Source: Biomphalaria glabrata (taxonomy: Eukaryota; Mollusca; Gastropoda; Planorbidae). From it: a DNA stretch of 64,000 nt. The stretch is taken from the NCBI RefSeq assembly GCF_947242115.1, contig NC_074728.1, positions 9,032,221 to 9,096,220 on the forward strand, read 5' to 3'. Within the stretch, counting starts at the first letter, position 1, and every line of letters begins with the position of its first letter. Both the position numbers and the translations under genes were made by a program. Positions 37,401 through 43,610 of the stretch are shown here, in pieces. The notes below the pieces were generated by a model. It was not told the origin of the DNA. It did no database searches and saw nothing but the letters and a program-made list of their open reading frames with translations.

Positions 37401-40349
37401 ATTGCTGAGAACCGTTGGAGTAGTTAAATCCTTGCTAATTGTGTATGGAAACGTATTTAACTACTGTTTAATGCGACGGATATTTAATGTGAACTATTTC
37501 TTAAAGGTCCTAACAGCCTCTCAGATGTGCCTACCAAATACCAAATCCCACTGGTCAGCAGGCTGTGCTGCTGCTGTCCGAGAAGCTGGCAACATTGGCT
37601 GAACTGCAAGAGAGATTTCAAGCAACCAGAGGTTCGTAGTTGGCACCGCCCCCGCCTTCCATAATAGTATCCGGCAAATAACAGAAAGCACACAATGTTG
37701 AACTTGACACCAGTGGGGCCCAAACCATTTTCAGTCAGGCGACATAAATTTCTAACACGCATGCTAAGTGTAGCATTATTTGTAAAAAAAAAAACAACAA
37801 CAGGGTCCAAAAATACCTTTACCGCTTCTTTATGTATTGTAAGAAATTTTGAGGTACCGGATAACATCGCGTTACGGACCGGACACGCAGGACGTAGACG
37901 TAGGTTGGGATGATGGCCCTAACAATCTTTCTGGAGCGATTGTCTGTTGAGCTTTATAAAAACATATATTGAGATTTTTTTTAATTATACAGCGCATATA
38001 GAGAACCGCACCAGGCAGAGTGTTTTAGAAAGGGGTGGTGTGAGCCCACAACCGTTTGTGTGTGTGTAGCAGAACAACCGCAGTCCACTACCATGGCCTT
38101 AGTTATGTGTAAAGTTTTAAGTTGATTTCTGTTATTTATATTTTAGATCTAATGTCATTATTTATGTTTTAATATATTTTAATTAGATTTGTTTATTATT
38201 GAAAGGGGGAAATAAGTATTTTTTTTTTTGTGCTTTAATGTTTATTTTGTTGTCACGGGACCAGAGTACCTAGGCTACCACGAGGGCGGGGTGATCTGGG
38301 AAATCTGGGGAAAGGGGCAGTGGTCATCACTGGTCAGATACTGATGATGCATGTAGACGTAACCACTGAGGATGCGTCACTGATGATGCAAGGGGACGTA
38401 ACCACTGTGTTGCGGTGTAGTCCACGTGGGAGGGTTCTTTTTGCTCTAAAAAAGTGAGAGTTAGTTGGCGTGGGTCTGGTAGAGCGGACGGTTGTATTTC
38501 CCGCTCCTGCTCGTTTCCTAATCTGGTACGAGAAAACTATAGCAGAATGACTTCATGATTAGAGACATAGTCATTAGAGATCTGAGTTTAGTTTTAGTAG
38601 TTGATGTACCTGTATATAACGTTTCATTTAGAAGTTTATGTGTTGTGTTTAAAATAAAGTTACAGTTTAGAGTTATAGTCTCTAACTACATTCCGGTGTT
38701 GAGTTGCATATCTCAGTTATATATATGTTAGTTATAACACCAAAATCGCGACAAGGCTAAAGCCACCAAAGTTCCAGCGTCAACAGTCGGGCCTCCTGAA
38801 TCACCCTAGACTACGACCAGTTCAAGCAGGCGCCAGCACACTGCTAGCGTCTTGTGACAGTGGGGGATGGGGGGGGGCGCGAAAAAGAGAATATTATGTC
38901 ACCATCACTGTTCGTCAGTCCATCATACAAATATTAGAGTCCCTGAAATGACCCATACTGAGGGCCCCGCACTAGCCAAGGAAGCCTATGAAGCCCGCAA
39001 TCGCCATTGAAAGATGTATCAACCGCCATTTTGATTTCTGCTTATTCTAGGAAATAAGATGTGAAGAGAAAGACAAAGAAATAATTGTTGAAGATCCAAA
39101 GATCAAGGCTATCAGTGACGGAGTGGTCAATAATGCTTTTATTCCTGACAATGGTACAGTAGGTAAGTCTGAGTTGAAGATGTCTAAATAAAATCTCTAG
39201 ATCTATATTATATATGTATATATGCAATTTATATGCATCGAAAATATTCAGTGCAATTTCCATTCATGGGCGAATGATCCGTAGAGAGGTTAGAAGACGT
39301 CACTTACTTCTGGGCTCATTGGTTGACGAGGATATGTGTTAGCCAGGACAACGATAAGCTAACTTTCATTTGTCCTATTTTGATCTCAAGTATTCACTGC
39401 GTTCCTAAATCTTCAGTTAAAATTATCACCACCTTAAGGATTCGATCTTTAAACCCCCATTTCCACAGCTAACCACTTTTAGAAAATACACCATTGCATA
39501 TTATATTATATTATATTATATTATATTTTATTATATTATATTATATTATATTATATTATATTATATTATATTATATTATATTTAAAGCAGAGATAATTCA
39601 TTTTTTTCGTATATATTTAACTAACTAAGTGACCAAGGTCAACATAGTTAAAGTAAGATTGAGTTCGCTGTTTAGCTACAATTGAATTAGATATTTGAAT
39701 GCATAATTTTGCTTAATTAAATTGCTTCAGAGCGACTAGGAATTGCTTACATGCATTAATGTTGATTAAATATTTTGAATGTCTTGTTAGCATGCATTCC
39801 TTTACCTTATAGGATACATTCTAGGAGGCGGTGTGGTTGAGCGGTAAAGCGCTTGGCTTCTGAACTGGAGTCCCAGGTTCAAATCCTGGTGAAGACTGGG
39901 ATTTTTAATTTCGGTACCTTTGGGCGCCTCTGAATCCACCAAGCTCTAATGGGTACCAAACAATAGTTGGTTGTTGGCTGGCCACATGGCACCCTCGTTA
40001 ACCGTTGGCCATAGATGATCTTTACATAATCTGTCAATATTTCACAAGGTCTGAAAGGAGGAACTTTACTTTTTTTTACCATGTTATAATTGCTGGATTT
40101 ATTATTCTTTATTTGACAGTGCCAGTTGTTGACAAATTACTAAATGGCCAGATAGAGCTTAAGGCGAAGGACGAGGAACTAAATTTCGATTCGAATGACC
40201 TGAAATCATCAGTGCGATCTCAAGAACAGGAAACACAATTCGTTCATTACGAAACGGAGAGAACAGCCCCAGTTATCCCAACACCAAGAATGCGAGCAGC
40301 TCCTCTTAGAGAACCTTCTGATAGTGATGTCATCAACGAAAGGCTTTAA
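8683..40349 (+). CDS. Gene A: SLC5-family sodium-coupled solute transporter, 19 exons
   Basis: Predicted plasma-membrane Na+/solute symporter of the SLC5 (SSF) family, closest in layout to SLC5A8/SLC5A12 monocarboxylate and SLC5A6 multivitamin carriers. Nineteen exons with GT-AG borders join in frame to 2121 nt (706 residues plus stop); animal members are about 600-650 residues, and the excess is in the cytoplasmic tail. The N-terminus has the [13 protein letters not shown]-type first helix. Residues 179-191 read [13 protein letters not shown], the family core motif. Residues 347-358 read [12 protein letters not shown], the TM8 serine cluster that supplies Na+ ligands in this family. [15 protein letters not shown] follows in exon 14. 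The ATG at 8683 is chosen because it is the first after an in-frame stop at 8638-8640 and gives the usual short N-terminus. The substrate cannot be read from sequence; monocarboxylate, vitamin or iodide-like anion are all possible. Family assignment is very secure, exact orthology is not. Confidence 0.95.
9145..9240 (+). repeat. Dispersed repeat shared with 44190-44300 (inverted)
   Basis: About 95 bp with GATGTGGCAGGTCT, CAGTACCGC and GGCAACGAG in common with the minus strand of 44190-44300. The gene B-region copy reads DDVAGLQQYRPLTGNEDVPR, so the source was probably coding. It lies in gene A intron 1. Confidence 0.55.
10280..10500. repeat. Degenerate tandem tract rich in CA(C/T)ATTAATATCC-like words
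   Basis: Loose repeats of roughly 20-25 bp built around ATATC and CACA/CATT words; a related patch lies at 11760-11830. Highly diverged. Confidence 0.4.
11316..11605 (+). repeat. Dispersed repeat with CATA tail, copy 2
   Basis: Second copy of the element at 983-1205, with a longer (CATA)n run at 11480-11575. It lies in gene A intron 2. Confidence 0.65.
11895..11955 (-). mobile_element. LINE 3' end relic
   Basis: AAGATAAGATAAGATAA followed by TTATTGATCCAATGGAAATT. This resembles the antisense 3' end of the LINE at 58498 (TTTATTGTCCGTATGGAAATT), where a short tandem repeat also marks the tail. It abuts gene A exon 3 by about 65 bp. Confidence 0.45.
12435..12545 (+). repeat. tRNA-like retroposon fragment
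   Basis: Contains GGTTCAAACCCTGCC, a B-box match, followed by GGATGTAATCTTCAATTCTG. It looks like a second SINE type distinct from the main family. Single copy here. Confidence 0.35.
12604..13132. repeat. 24-bp minisatellite
   Basis: About 21 units of a 24-bp word (ACATGGACTTTTTTATATG plus TACCA), regular to about 12860 and more variable after. It ends 46 bp before gene A exon 4. Because 24 is divisible by 3, several frames stay open; these are not genes. Confidence 0.95.
13686..14448. mobile_element. Probable hAT-type element, 763 bp
   Basis: Left end CAGTGATGTTTAACC; both sides carry the perfect 8-bp tattaaga (13678-13685 and 14449-14456). Subterminal GCGGGCC motifs face inward at both ends. 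The right terminus matches the left poorly, so the call rests mainly on the duplication. Confidence 0.5.
14897..15016. repeat. 10-bp (TCTATCTGGT)-type tandem repeat
   Basis: About a dozen units alternating CTGGTCTATCT and ATTCTATCT in gene A intron 4. Confidence 0.9.
15680..16200. repeat. Pyrimidine-rich simple repeat in gene A intron 5
   Basis: CT/TCTTT-rich tract starting within about 10 bp of the exon 5 donor. The long open frames (poly-S/L/F) are composition artefacts. Confidence 0.95.
16480..17890 (-). repeat. Diverged dispersed element split by a 1.1-kb insert
   Basis: 16480-16600 and 17744-17890 match consecutive parts of 3600-3840 (minus-strand CAGA-tailed family). The intervening 16605-17743 begins CAAGGATACAGTTTG and ends with GGACGGACGGACAGACGG and ACTTTCGGGGGGCGCT. 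It also holds a degenerate AGATCTAAGTCTAG tract (16980-17115). Class of the insert unknown. Confidence 0.5.
18570..19499. repeat. 39-bp minisatellite, about 24 units
   Basis: Unit GATAATGATGTAGAGAATGC plus GATAGATAATGGCTGGGTA. Variants alternate in a set order, and units 1-6 and 11-16 share almost the same series, giving a longer period near 390 bp. It sits in gene A intron 6. One plus and two minus frames are open because 39 is divisible by 3. The plus frame (13-residue [13 protein letters not shown] repeats) has no ATG. Confidence 0.95.
19836..19979 (+). repeat. Nine 16-bp units, each a 3' splice-site match, ending at gene A exon 7
   Basis: Nine copies of TCTTATCTTATTCCAG (two with TTTCAG) fill the 144 bp before exon 7. 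The last CAG is the exon 7 acceptor itself. Every unit offers a short pyrimidine tract plus CAG. Confidence 0.95.
20219..20415. repeat. (ATAAT)n pentanucleotide microsatellite
   Basis: About 39 uninterrupted copies in gene A intron 7. A short run of the same motif recurs at 20638-20655, and the complementary type (TTATA)n at 39500-39585. Confidence 0.97.
20912..21070 (-). mobile_element. SINE, copy 2, truncated
   Basis: Minus-strand 3' half of the main SINE family (CTTTCAGATC, TTAACGAGGGTGTCATG, CAACCGCCTTTACTTTCC in plus orientation). The tRNA-like head is missing. Confidence 0.75.
21185..21455 (-). mobile_element. LINE ORF2 C-terminal relic with C2H2-like finger
   Basis: Minus strand reads [17 protein letters not shown] and then a [16 protein letters not shown] end. 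The related copy at 42588 reads APAGITCPVCSRTFRAH. Finger-type C-x2-C...H ends of this sort close the RT proteins of some invertebrate LINEs. It has at least one frameshift and lies in gene A intron 8. Confidence 0.6.
22240..22870. repeat. Degenerate 14-17-bp repeat (GGCTACTGACT)
   Basis: About 40 loose copies of TATGGCTACTGACTGTA-like words fill most of gene A intron 9. Units vary in length and sequence, so it is an old array. Confidence 0.8.
23540..23811 (-). mobile_element. SINE, copy 3, full length
   Basis: From GTTCCCCTTTCAGACCTTG to the tRNA-like head, with B-box complement GGATTCGACCC and A-box region GCTTTACCCCCTCAGCCACC. Gene A intron 11. Confidence 0.85.
23852..24366. mobile_element. 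Non-autonomous hAT element, 515 bp
   Basis: Ends CAGGGGCGGACTGGGTG and the inverted complement of CAGGGACGGACTGGC, with perfect 8-bp tatttaag on both sides (23844-23851, 24367-24374). Subterminal GGCCCGGGCATTT repeats are inverted at the other end. Inserted in gene A intron 11, 40 bp from SINE copy 3. Confidence 0.92.
24720..25795. repeat. 1-kb pyrimidine tract before gene A exon 12
   Basis: Nearly pure C/T on the coding strand: TTTC-rich at first, then (TCTCTG)n and (CT)n from about 24880 to 25600, ending about 37 bp before the exon 12 acceptor. The 348-378 codon open frames here are artefacts. Confidence 0.95.
26565..26775 (-). mobile_element. SINE, copy 4
   Basis: Full-order minus-strand copy: CACCTTGCGATCTAG end, CAACCGCCTTTACTTTCC body, B-box complement ATTGAACCC, and the head CTTAACCACTCAGCCACCG. 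Shorter than other copies in the middle. Gene A intron 12. Confidence 0.8.
27380..27510. repeat. (TA)n microsatellite
   Basis: TATA-rich runs with CA interruptions, gene A intron 12. Confidence 0.9.
27843..28150. repeat. 20-bp minisatellite
   Basis: About 15 units of CATCTTATATTTCTATTATA, slightly variable, about 150 bp after gene A exon 13. Confidence 0.93.
28434..28581. mobile_element. 148-bp hAT MITE
   Basis: Ends CAGGGGCGAAGCTTAG and inverted CAGTGGCGTAGCTAGG, flanked by perfect 8-bp cccacctg (28426-28433, 28582-28589). Just inside the left end, GGGGGCCCAGGGGGCTTGAC matches the subterminal region of the element at 28886, so it is probably a deletion derivative of that family. Confidence 0.92.
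29107..29930 (-). pseudogene. hAT transposase remains (ZMYM1-like lineage)
   Basis: Two minus-strand blocks in one frame separated by stops. 29892-29521: [20 protein letters not shown] and later the [13 protein letters not shown] and RRKKR stretches, like the middle of ZMYM1-type hAT transposases. 29349-29107: [19 protein letters not shown] then [11 protein letters not shown], the hAT C-terminal dimerisation domain. The N-terminal part, including the first catalytic aspartate region, is not seen. Inactive by itself. Confidence 0.85.
29955..31402 (+). mobile_element. Gypsy-type LTR retrotransposon fossil
   Basis: Broken and much reduced. Recognisable parts: LTR sequence at the left, the C-terminal region of the integrase ([20 protein letters not shown] type), a purine-rich tract just before 31021, and a 3' LTR from about 31021 to 31402. 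The repeated LTR section is alike at both ends with some divergence. It lies inside the hAT element at 28886-31704 and holds the hAT element at 30561-30983, so it is intermediate in age between the two. Confidence 0.75.
30561..30983. mobile_element. Non-autonomous hAT element, 423 bp
   Basis: Ends CAGGGCCGGCCTTAGG and inverted CAGGGCTGCCCTAGCA, flanked by a perfect 8-bp ctagtaga (30553-30560, 30984-30991). GGCCCCGCG repeats near both ends. A short fragment of a similar end lies near 1276 (AGGGCCGGCCTTA). Confidence 0.92.
32108..32460. other. Unassigned segment in gene A intron 14
   Basis: 32160-32205 (CTGCGACCTACAAATTTTGCC) matches the LINE-derived sequence at 44450-44490. The 111-codon open frame over it shows no known domain. 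Confidence 0.35.
32655..32872. mobile_element. 218-bp hAT MITE of the 28886 family
   Basis: Ends CAGTGATGTAGTTAGAG and inverted CAGTGGTATAGCTAG; flanks cttacgac and tttaggac agree at 6 of 8. Subterminal GGGCCCGGGGGCTTGACC matches the elements at 28434 and 28886. More diverged, hence older. Confidence 0.75.
33341..36365. mobile_element. 3.0-kb hAT-like element (family 2) with LINE inserted
   Basis: Ends CATTGGCGTAGCATCC and inverted CAGTGGCGTAGCAAGG, flanked by perfect 8-bp gctataga (33333-33340, 36366-36373). Both ends carry GGTTCAATGAACCCGG or GGGCCCGGGTTCAAG. Without the LINE at 34349-35335 it is about 2 kb. No transposase recognised. A second copy, inverted, lies at 47585-49379. It occupies most of gene A intron 15. 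Confidence 0.88.
34349..35335 (+). mobile_element. 5'-truncated LINE with open RT 3' half
   Basis: An uninterrupted reading of about 320 codons to the TAG at 35306: [16 protein letters not shown] (RT), [12 protein letters not shown] (YADD catalytic box), [17 protein letters not shown], then [11 protein letters not shown] and [20 protein letters not shown], a C-terminal block common in invertebrate LINEs. The copy begins at the QGDALS motif, so the endonuclease and first RT blocks are absent. No stops suggests a recent insertion. The exact clade is uncertain. Confidence 0.9.
36366..36475. repeat. Degenerate GATACAGTTATAG tandem tract
   Basis: Loose repeats; the same words occur before 33340 (GAGATACAGCTATAGA). 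The 3-kb element appears to have inserted into this array. Confidence 0.6.
36480..36595 (+). repeat. CAGA-tailed dispersed repeat
   Basis: Consensus order: CCGAGA(A/T)TG, GTGTG(G/A)GAGAA, ACTTGTACAAAC, TTTTTACCAGACAGACAGAC, then AAGCTTTGTAAA. Related copies: 3570-3700 (-), 16480-16560 (-), 49560-49680 (+), 57395-57490 (+), 61690-61790 (-), partial near 46590. Probably the 3' region of a retroposon family. Confidence 0.6.
38253..38753 (+). mobile_element. Possible solo LTR fossil
   Basis: About 500 bp bounded by TGTCACGG and CGCGACA, an imperfect short inverted pair of the TG...CA kind. It has a TATA-like TGTATATAACG near 38610 and AATAAAG near 38653 in LTR-like order. No clear flanking duplication and no internal genes were seen. 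Gene A intron 17. Confidence 0.4.
39275..39480 (-). mobile_element. Diverged SINE copy
   Basis: Minus-strand order is kept only loosely (GCCAGGACAACGAT, GGATTCGATC, CAGCTAACCACTT). Older than the other copies. Gene A intron 18. Confidence 0.4.
39824..40078 (+). mobile_element. SINE, copy 5, best preserved head
   Basis: tRNA-like head with TGGTTGAGCGGTAAAGCGC (A box) and GGTTCAAATCC (B box), body CTCTAATGGGTACC and GGCCACATGGCACCCTCGTT, end CACAAGGTCTGAAAGGAGG. It ends only 41 bp before the acceptor of gene A exon 19. Confidence 0.88.
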
Positions 40350-40356
40350 AGCTTTA

Positions 40357-40362
40357 AATAAA
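40357..40362 (+). promoter_or_regulatory. Poly(A) signal of gene A
   Basis: AATAAA starts 8 bases after the gene A stop codon, so the shortest 3' UTR would be only tens of bases. A second AATAAA lies near 41424 and could serve a longer 3' UTR carrying the direct repeats at 40860 and 41712. Confidence 0.5.
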
Positions 40363-40477
40363 ATACATTGAATGACATTTTGGACCAGCTACCGCTACTA
40401 ATTCATCAGCTGTTGTTACCTACAGTCTGTCATGGATTTAAACAATATCGGTTCAATACTCAGGCAAGACATACATA

Positions 40478-40541
<64 letters not shown>
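40478..40541. repeat. (TA)n microsatellite
   Basis: About 32 TA units just downstream of gene A. Confidence 0.95.
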
Positions 40542-40544
<3 letters not shown>

Positions 40545-40859
40545 TTTGACAATGTTTCTTAGGTTCCTTAGATCAAGAGATGTTGTATTCTGCAGTATGG
40601 ACATCCATTTATTTCTGGGCTGTCCACTTGTCTTGGGTTTTCCAGGTTAGAGATTATATTTTATTGCTGGAAACAGGGTTGCGGAGGGTATGGCCTGGAG
40701 GATATGTACTTCAATAGGCTGCTGGTTTGTTCTCTGCCACAGTTCCTAATTCAACATTTTGGTTTTGGCATCTCATTTTTATCCTAATTTTTGATGTTGT
40801 ATAGTCCCTGATGAAATCCAGAAAGGAAGAATAAATAGAGTCCAAAATGGTAAAATTAG

Positions 40860-41843
40860 TGCCTCTCGTACTTAGTGGTCATATGTTTGGTTTTTTGCTT
40901 AGAATATGAGAACTGATTTTTTAAAAAATGCTTTTCTAAGGCTGTAACTCTAAATAACTGTATGTGTTTGTTTTTGATATCTTTTATAACAAAAAATGTT
41001 ATTCCTAACCATCAAAAATTAAGAAAAAAATAGGAATGATGTATATGATTTTGTTTATATACTTTAAATATTTAATATAATTGTAAAATATTTATTCGTT
41101 TATTTCTTTTTTTTTTTTTGGAGTGTACTTATCATTACGACTCACATAGCCGAAATCTGAAACCAACTCATTTATTTTTATATAACATTTAGTGTTGACT
41201 TACATTTATTTAGAATTAATTAATATTTGTTTCACTCAGTGCCTTGCAAGGATCTACTAGGTATGTGATAATTGTGAATACATTTGAGCACTGTTTTAAC
41301 TTTGAGCTCAGATATAAATGTACATATTTGCATACATTTACGGGGCTATTTAATTGTATTGTACATAATACATTTGATTTTTGAGTAGTGCTTGTGGCAG
41401 TTTGTTATTTATTTATTTAGTTTCAATAAAAAGTCGCGAAAATGTGAAACTTTTCCGTGGTGTAGTTTTTGGATTTTTTTTCGAGAAAAAAATTAATTCC
41501 CATTGTTTACTTTAAATCTGGTTGGACTGTAATTAAATAAATGTAAATATAAAACCGATGTTTGCTTTTTGTAGCAGCATCTGCTCCTGTGTACAGTTTT
41601 ATTTATAAACGTCTGTAAAATCTAACGTTTACTGTACCAATTGAGTGGTATGAAAGATAACTCTTTAAAAACAATGCACACAAGTATTCTGTAGGTTGTA
41701 TGCCCTTTAATGAGTGAGTCTCGTACTTAGTGGTCGTATGTTTAGTTTAATGCCTAGAATATGAGAACTGATTTAAAAAAAAAAAATTTTGAAACTGTAA
41801 CTCTAAATAACTGTATGTGTATGTTTGTGATTTATTTTATAAA
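40860..41843. repeat. Pair of 130-bp direct repeats downstream of gene A
   Basis: 40860-40990 and 41712-41843 share TCTCGTACTTAGTGGTC, AGAATATGAGAACTGATTT and TGTAACTCTAAATAACTGTA, about 850 bp apart and in the same orientation. The sequence between is AT-rich with an AATAAA near 41424. Confidence 0.7.
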
Positions 41844-42119
41844 AAAAAAAAACTTTATTTTCCTCTTTATCGACATTAGGTAACTCAACTTAAAAACAAA
41901 AACCTATTTACTTGTACAGTGTACATAAATGCACTTAGAAGTCAGATAGAATGCATGACAATGTAAATTGTACTGCTTCGAGTACATTAATTTTTAAATT
42001 TTTCAGTTTTTAAAGATCGCATTTCTTTATTCATCTTATTGTTTATGCTGTTCGAATCAGAAGCCCCATTGGTAACGAACCATGCTGAGATTACTCCCTT
42101 AGAGCATGTGAAAGGAAGT

Positions 42120-42330
42120 GGGCAGTGAGTTTTAAGGTCACCTTGTCCCCAATTGCCACACATGGACCAGATCTCTCTCGTTCAAATCCTTGTCTCGTTC
42201 TTCCGTCATGCAGGACGCGACATTCAAAGAGAATGTGGTCAACTGTTTCTTCGCCCTCTATGCAGTGGCGACACCGTGTGTCATGTTTTTATTTTTCAAA
42301 ACTGTCCGAACCAGAGTTGTATCTACCACG
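42120..42330 (-). mobile_element. LINE C-terminal zinc-knuckle relic
   Basis: Minus strand reads CRHCIEGEETVDHILFECRV, a C-x2-C...H...C motif found at the C-terminus of Jockey/I-group LINE RT proteins, followed by LHDGRTRQGFERER. Confidence 0.6.
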
Positions 42331-42587
42331 ATGCCAGATGTTCATTGCATACGGGCTTATGACTTTAAAGTAGTCGTTTATTACTTTCAAAACAAAAAAG
42401 CAAGCATTTAATGTAAAGGCCCCATTATCTTTACATATATTGAAACTGTGTACATATACTACATATGAAGACAAATACAGGATAACTTTATTATATGTAC
42501 TCACCCTAGTCAGTAGCATCAATGCTGAGACTAAACTCCCTAAATGCTATTTATTGGTTGCTATATATATATATATATATATATAGT

Positions 42588-42850
42588 TATTCCATCGAGG
42601 TTCGATGATGACCACTTTTGTCATCCAGGGGGTTGAGGGCTTTGCACTGGGGTTTTGTGCCTCGTCATATGACTGGTGAGATTTATGTGAGCCCGGAATG
42701 TTCGGCTGCACACTGGGCAGGTTATTCCAGCTGGAGCTGGTGTCAATGGCCTTGCTTTTCTTTGGCGTTTTTCTTCTGCTTGCGTTGTTTTCCTCAGCAA
42801 CCTGTGCGCCAGTTTTGACAGCGCGACGCCATGATGCTCTGTCATGTGTC
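42588..42850 (-). mobile_element. LINE ORF2 C-terminal relic with C2H2 finger
   Basis: Minus strand reads [13 protein letters not shown] and, in another frame, APAGITCPVCSRTFRAHINL plus TSHMTRH (C-x2-C-x12-H-x3-H) before the stop. Then a [14 protein letters not shown]-type end and a (TA)n tail at 42562-42585. Related to 21185-21455. Confidence 0.65.
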
Positions 42851-42919
42851 TCTATTATGTACAATGTTAAAGAGTTACGTCCCATTAGGTCTAAGACGTT
42901 TGTGGTTAAAATGTGATGT

Positions 42920-43490
42920 GTGAACTAAATGGCGTGAGTTTCTGTTATGACATGATGGTCTTGTGACTGCTTGGAGTCGGCTGTTTTCTGGGACTGGAAG
43001 AAATCAGATGTCATACAATTTTTTTATTTTATCCTAAATATATAAAACTTGTTCTTTCTTGGATAGTTGGAATTTTTTTTGTGGATTTATTTTTTATAAT
43101 TGTTATCAATTAGTGTAATATCTTCTTTCTGCAGTGATCGAGGTCCTAGTTCTTTTTAAGTATGCTGCCTCTATTAAGTCATGTAAAGATTTTGACAACA
43201 CTTAATTAAGTATTTTTTTTTTGAGGGGGGAGGCCTTCAGGTAGTATGATATATGTTATTAGTTATTAGAGATTCGATTGTACACACAGACTTACAAACA
43301 TAACATATTTTTTCCTGCATTGTTTCAAAAGAAAAAGCAACAACTCCAAAAGTGAGATTCATTTTGGTTTCATAAAATCAAGAAACAAAAAATTCAAGAT
43401 TGTAACACGAACAATTATAATATTTAATGGAAAATGTTTGACTACAGACTCGATTACATTGGTCTTAGTTTAAGGTCTAAGACGTTCCAT
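42920..43490. other. Gap between genes A and B
   Basis: AT-rich; no gene, repeat boundary or structure recognised. Confidence 0.4.
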
Positions 43491-43491
43491 T

Positions 43492-43504
43492 TTTATTTTT
43501 TATT
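43492..43504 (-). promoter_or_regulatory. Poly(A) signals proposed for gene B
   Basis: Two overlapping minus-strand AATAAA hexamers about 110 bases past the proposed gene B stop. They support transcription ending near 43.48 kb, which leaves about 3.1 kb to the end of convergent gene A. Confidence 0.4.
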
Positions 43505-43610
43505 GAGAGGCTTCTGCTATTCAGAATTCTCTAGAAATTCCAAACATTATTATTGATTTTGTTTTTGAAATCTACCTTACGATTACGTAGTATTGTGTAT
43601 CTCAGTATTT

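Larger units (their letters stand above)
31865..40349 (+). other. Gene A exons 14-19 and cytoplasmic tail
   Basis: Exon 14 31865-31951 ([20 protein letters not shown]; phase 0); exon 15 33049-33275 ([20 protein letters not shown], then an extracellular loop with NYT and NTT sequons; phase 2); exon 16 36822-36922 (last helix, [12 protein letters not shown]; phase 1); exon 17 37507-37631 ([15 protein letters not shown] then RLCCCCP; phase 0); exon 18 39051-39162 ([20 protein letters not shown]; phase 1); exon 19 40120-40349 (hydrophilic, ends INERL then TAA). The four-cysteine run after the last helix could be S-acylated. Exon 17 has the weak donor GAG|GTTCGT, but skipping it would break the frame, and the paralogue keeps the same exon with GAG|GTTTGT. 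Confidence 0.88.

Noticed and set aside
39051-39162. Apparent frame conflict when exon 16 was joined directly to exon 18
   Set aside because: Resolved by exon 17 at 37507-37631, which restores the frame; no lesion is needed.
39835-39905. Possible tRNA gene
   Set aside because: A- and B-box matches belong to the head of a SINE with the family body and tail. The cloverleaf is incomplete and the same head recurs in other copies.
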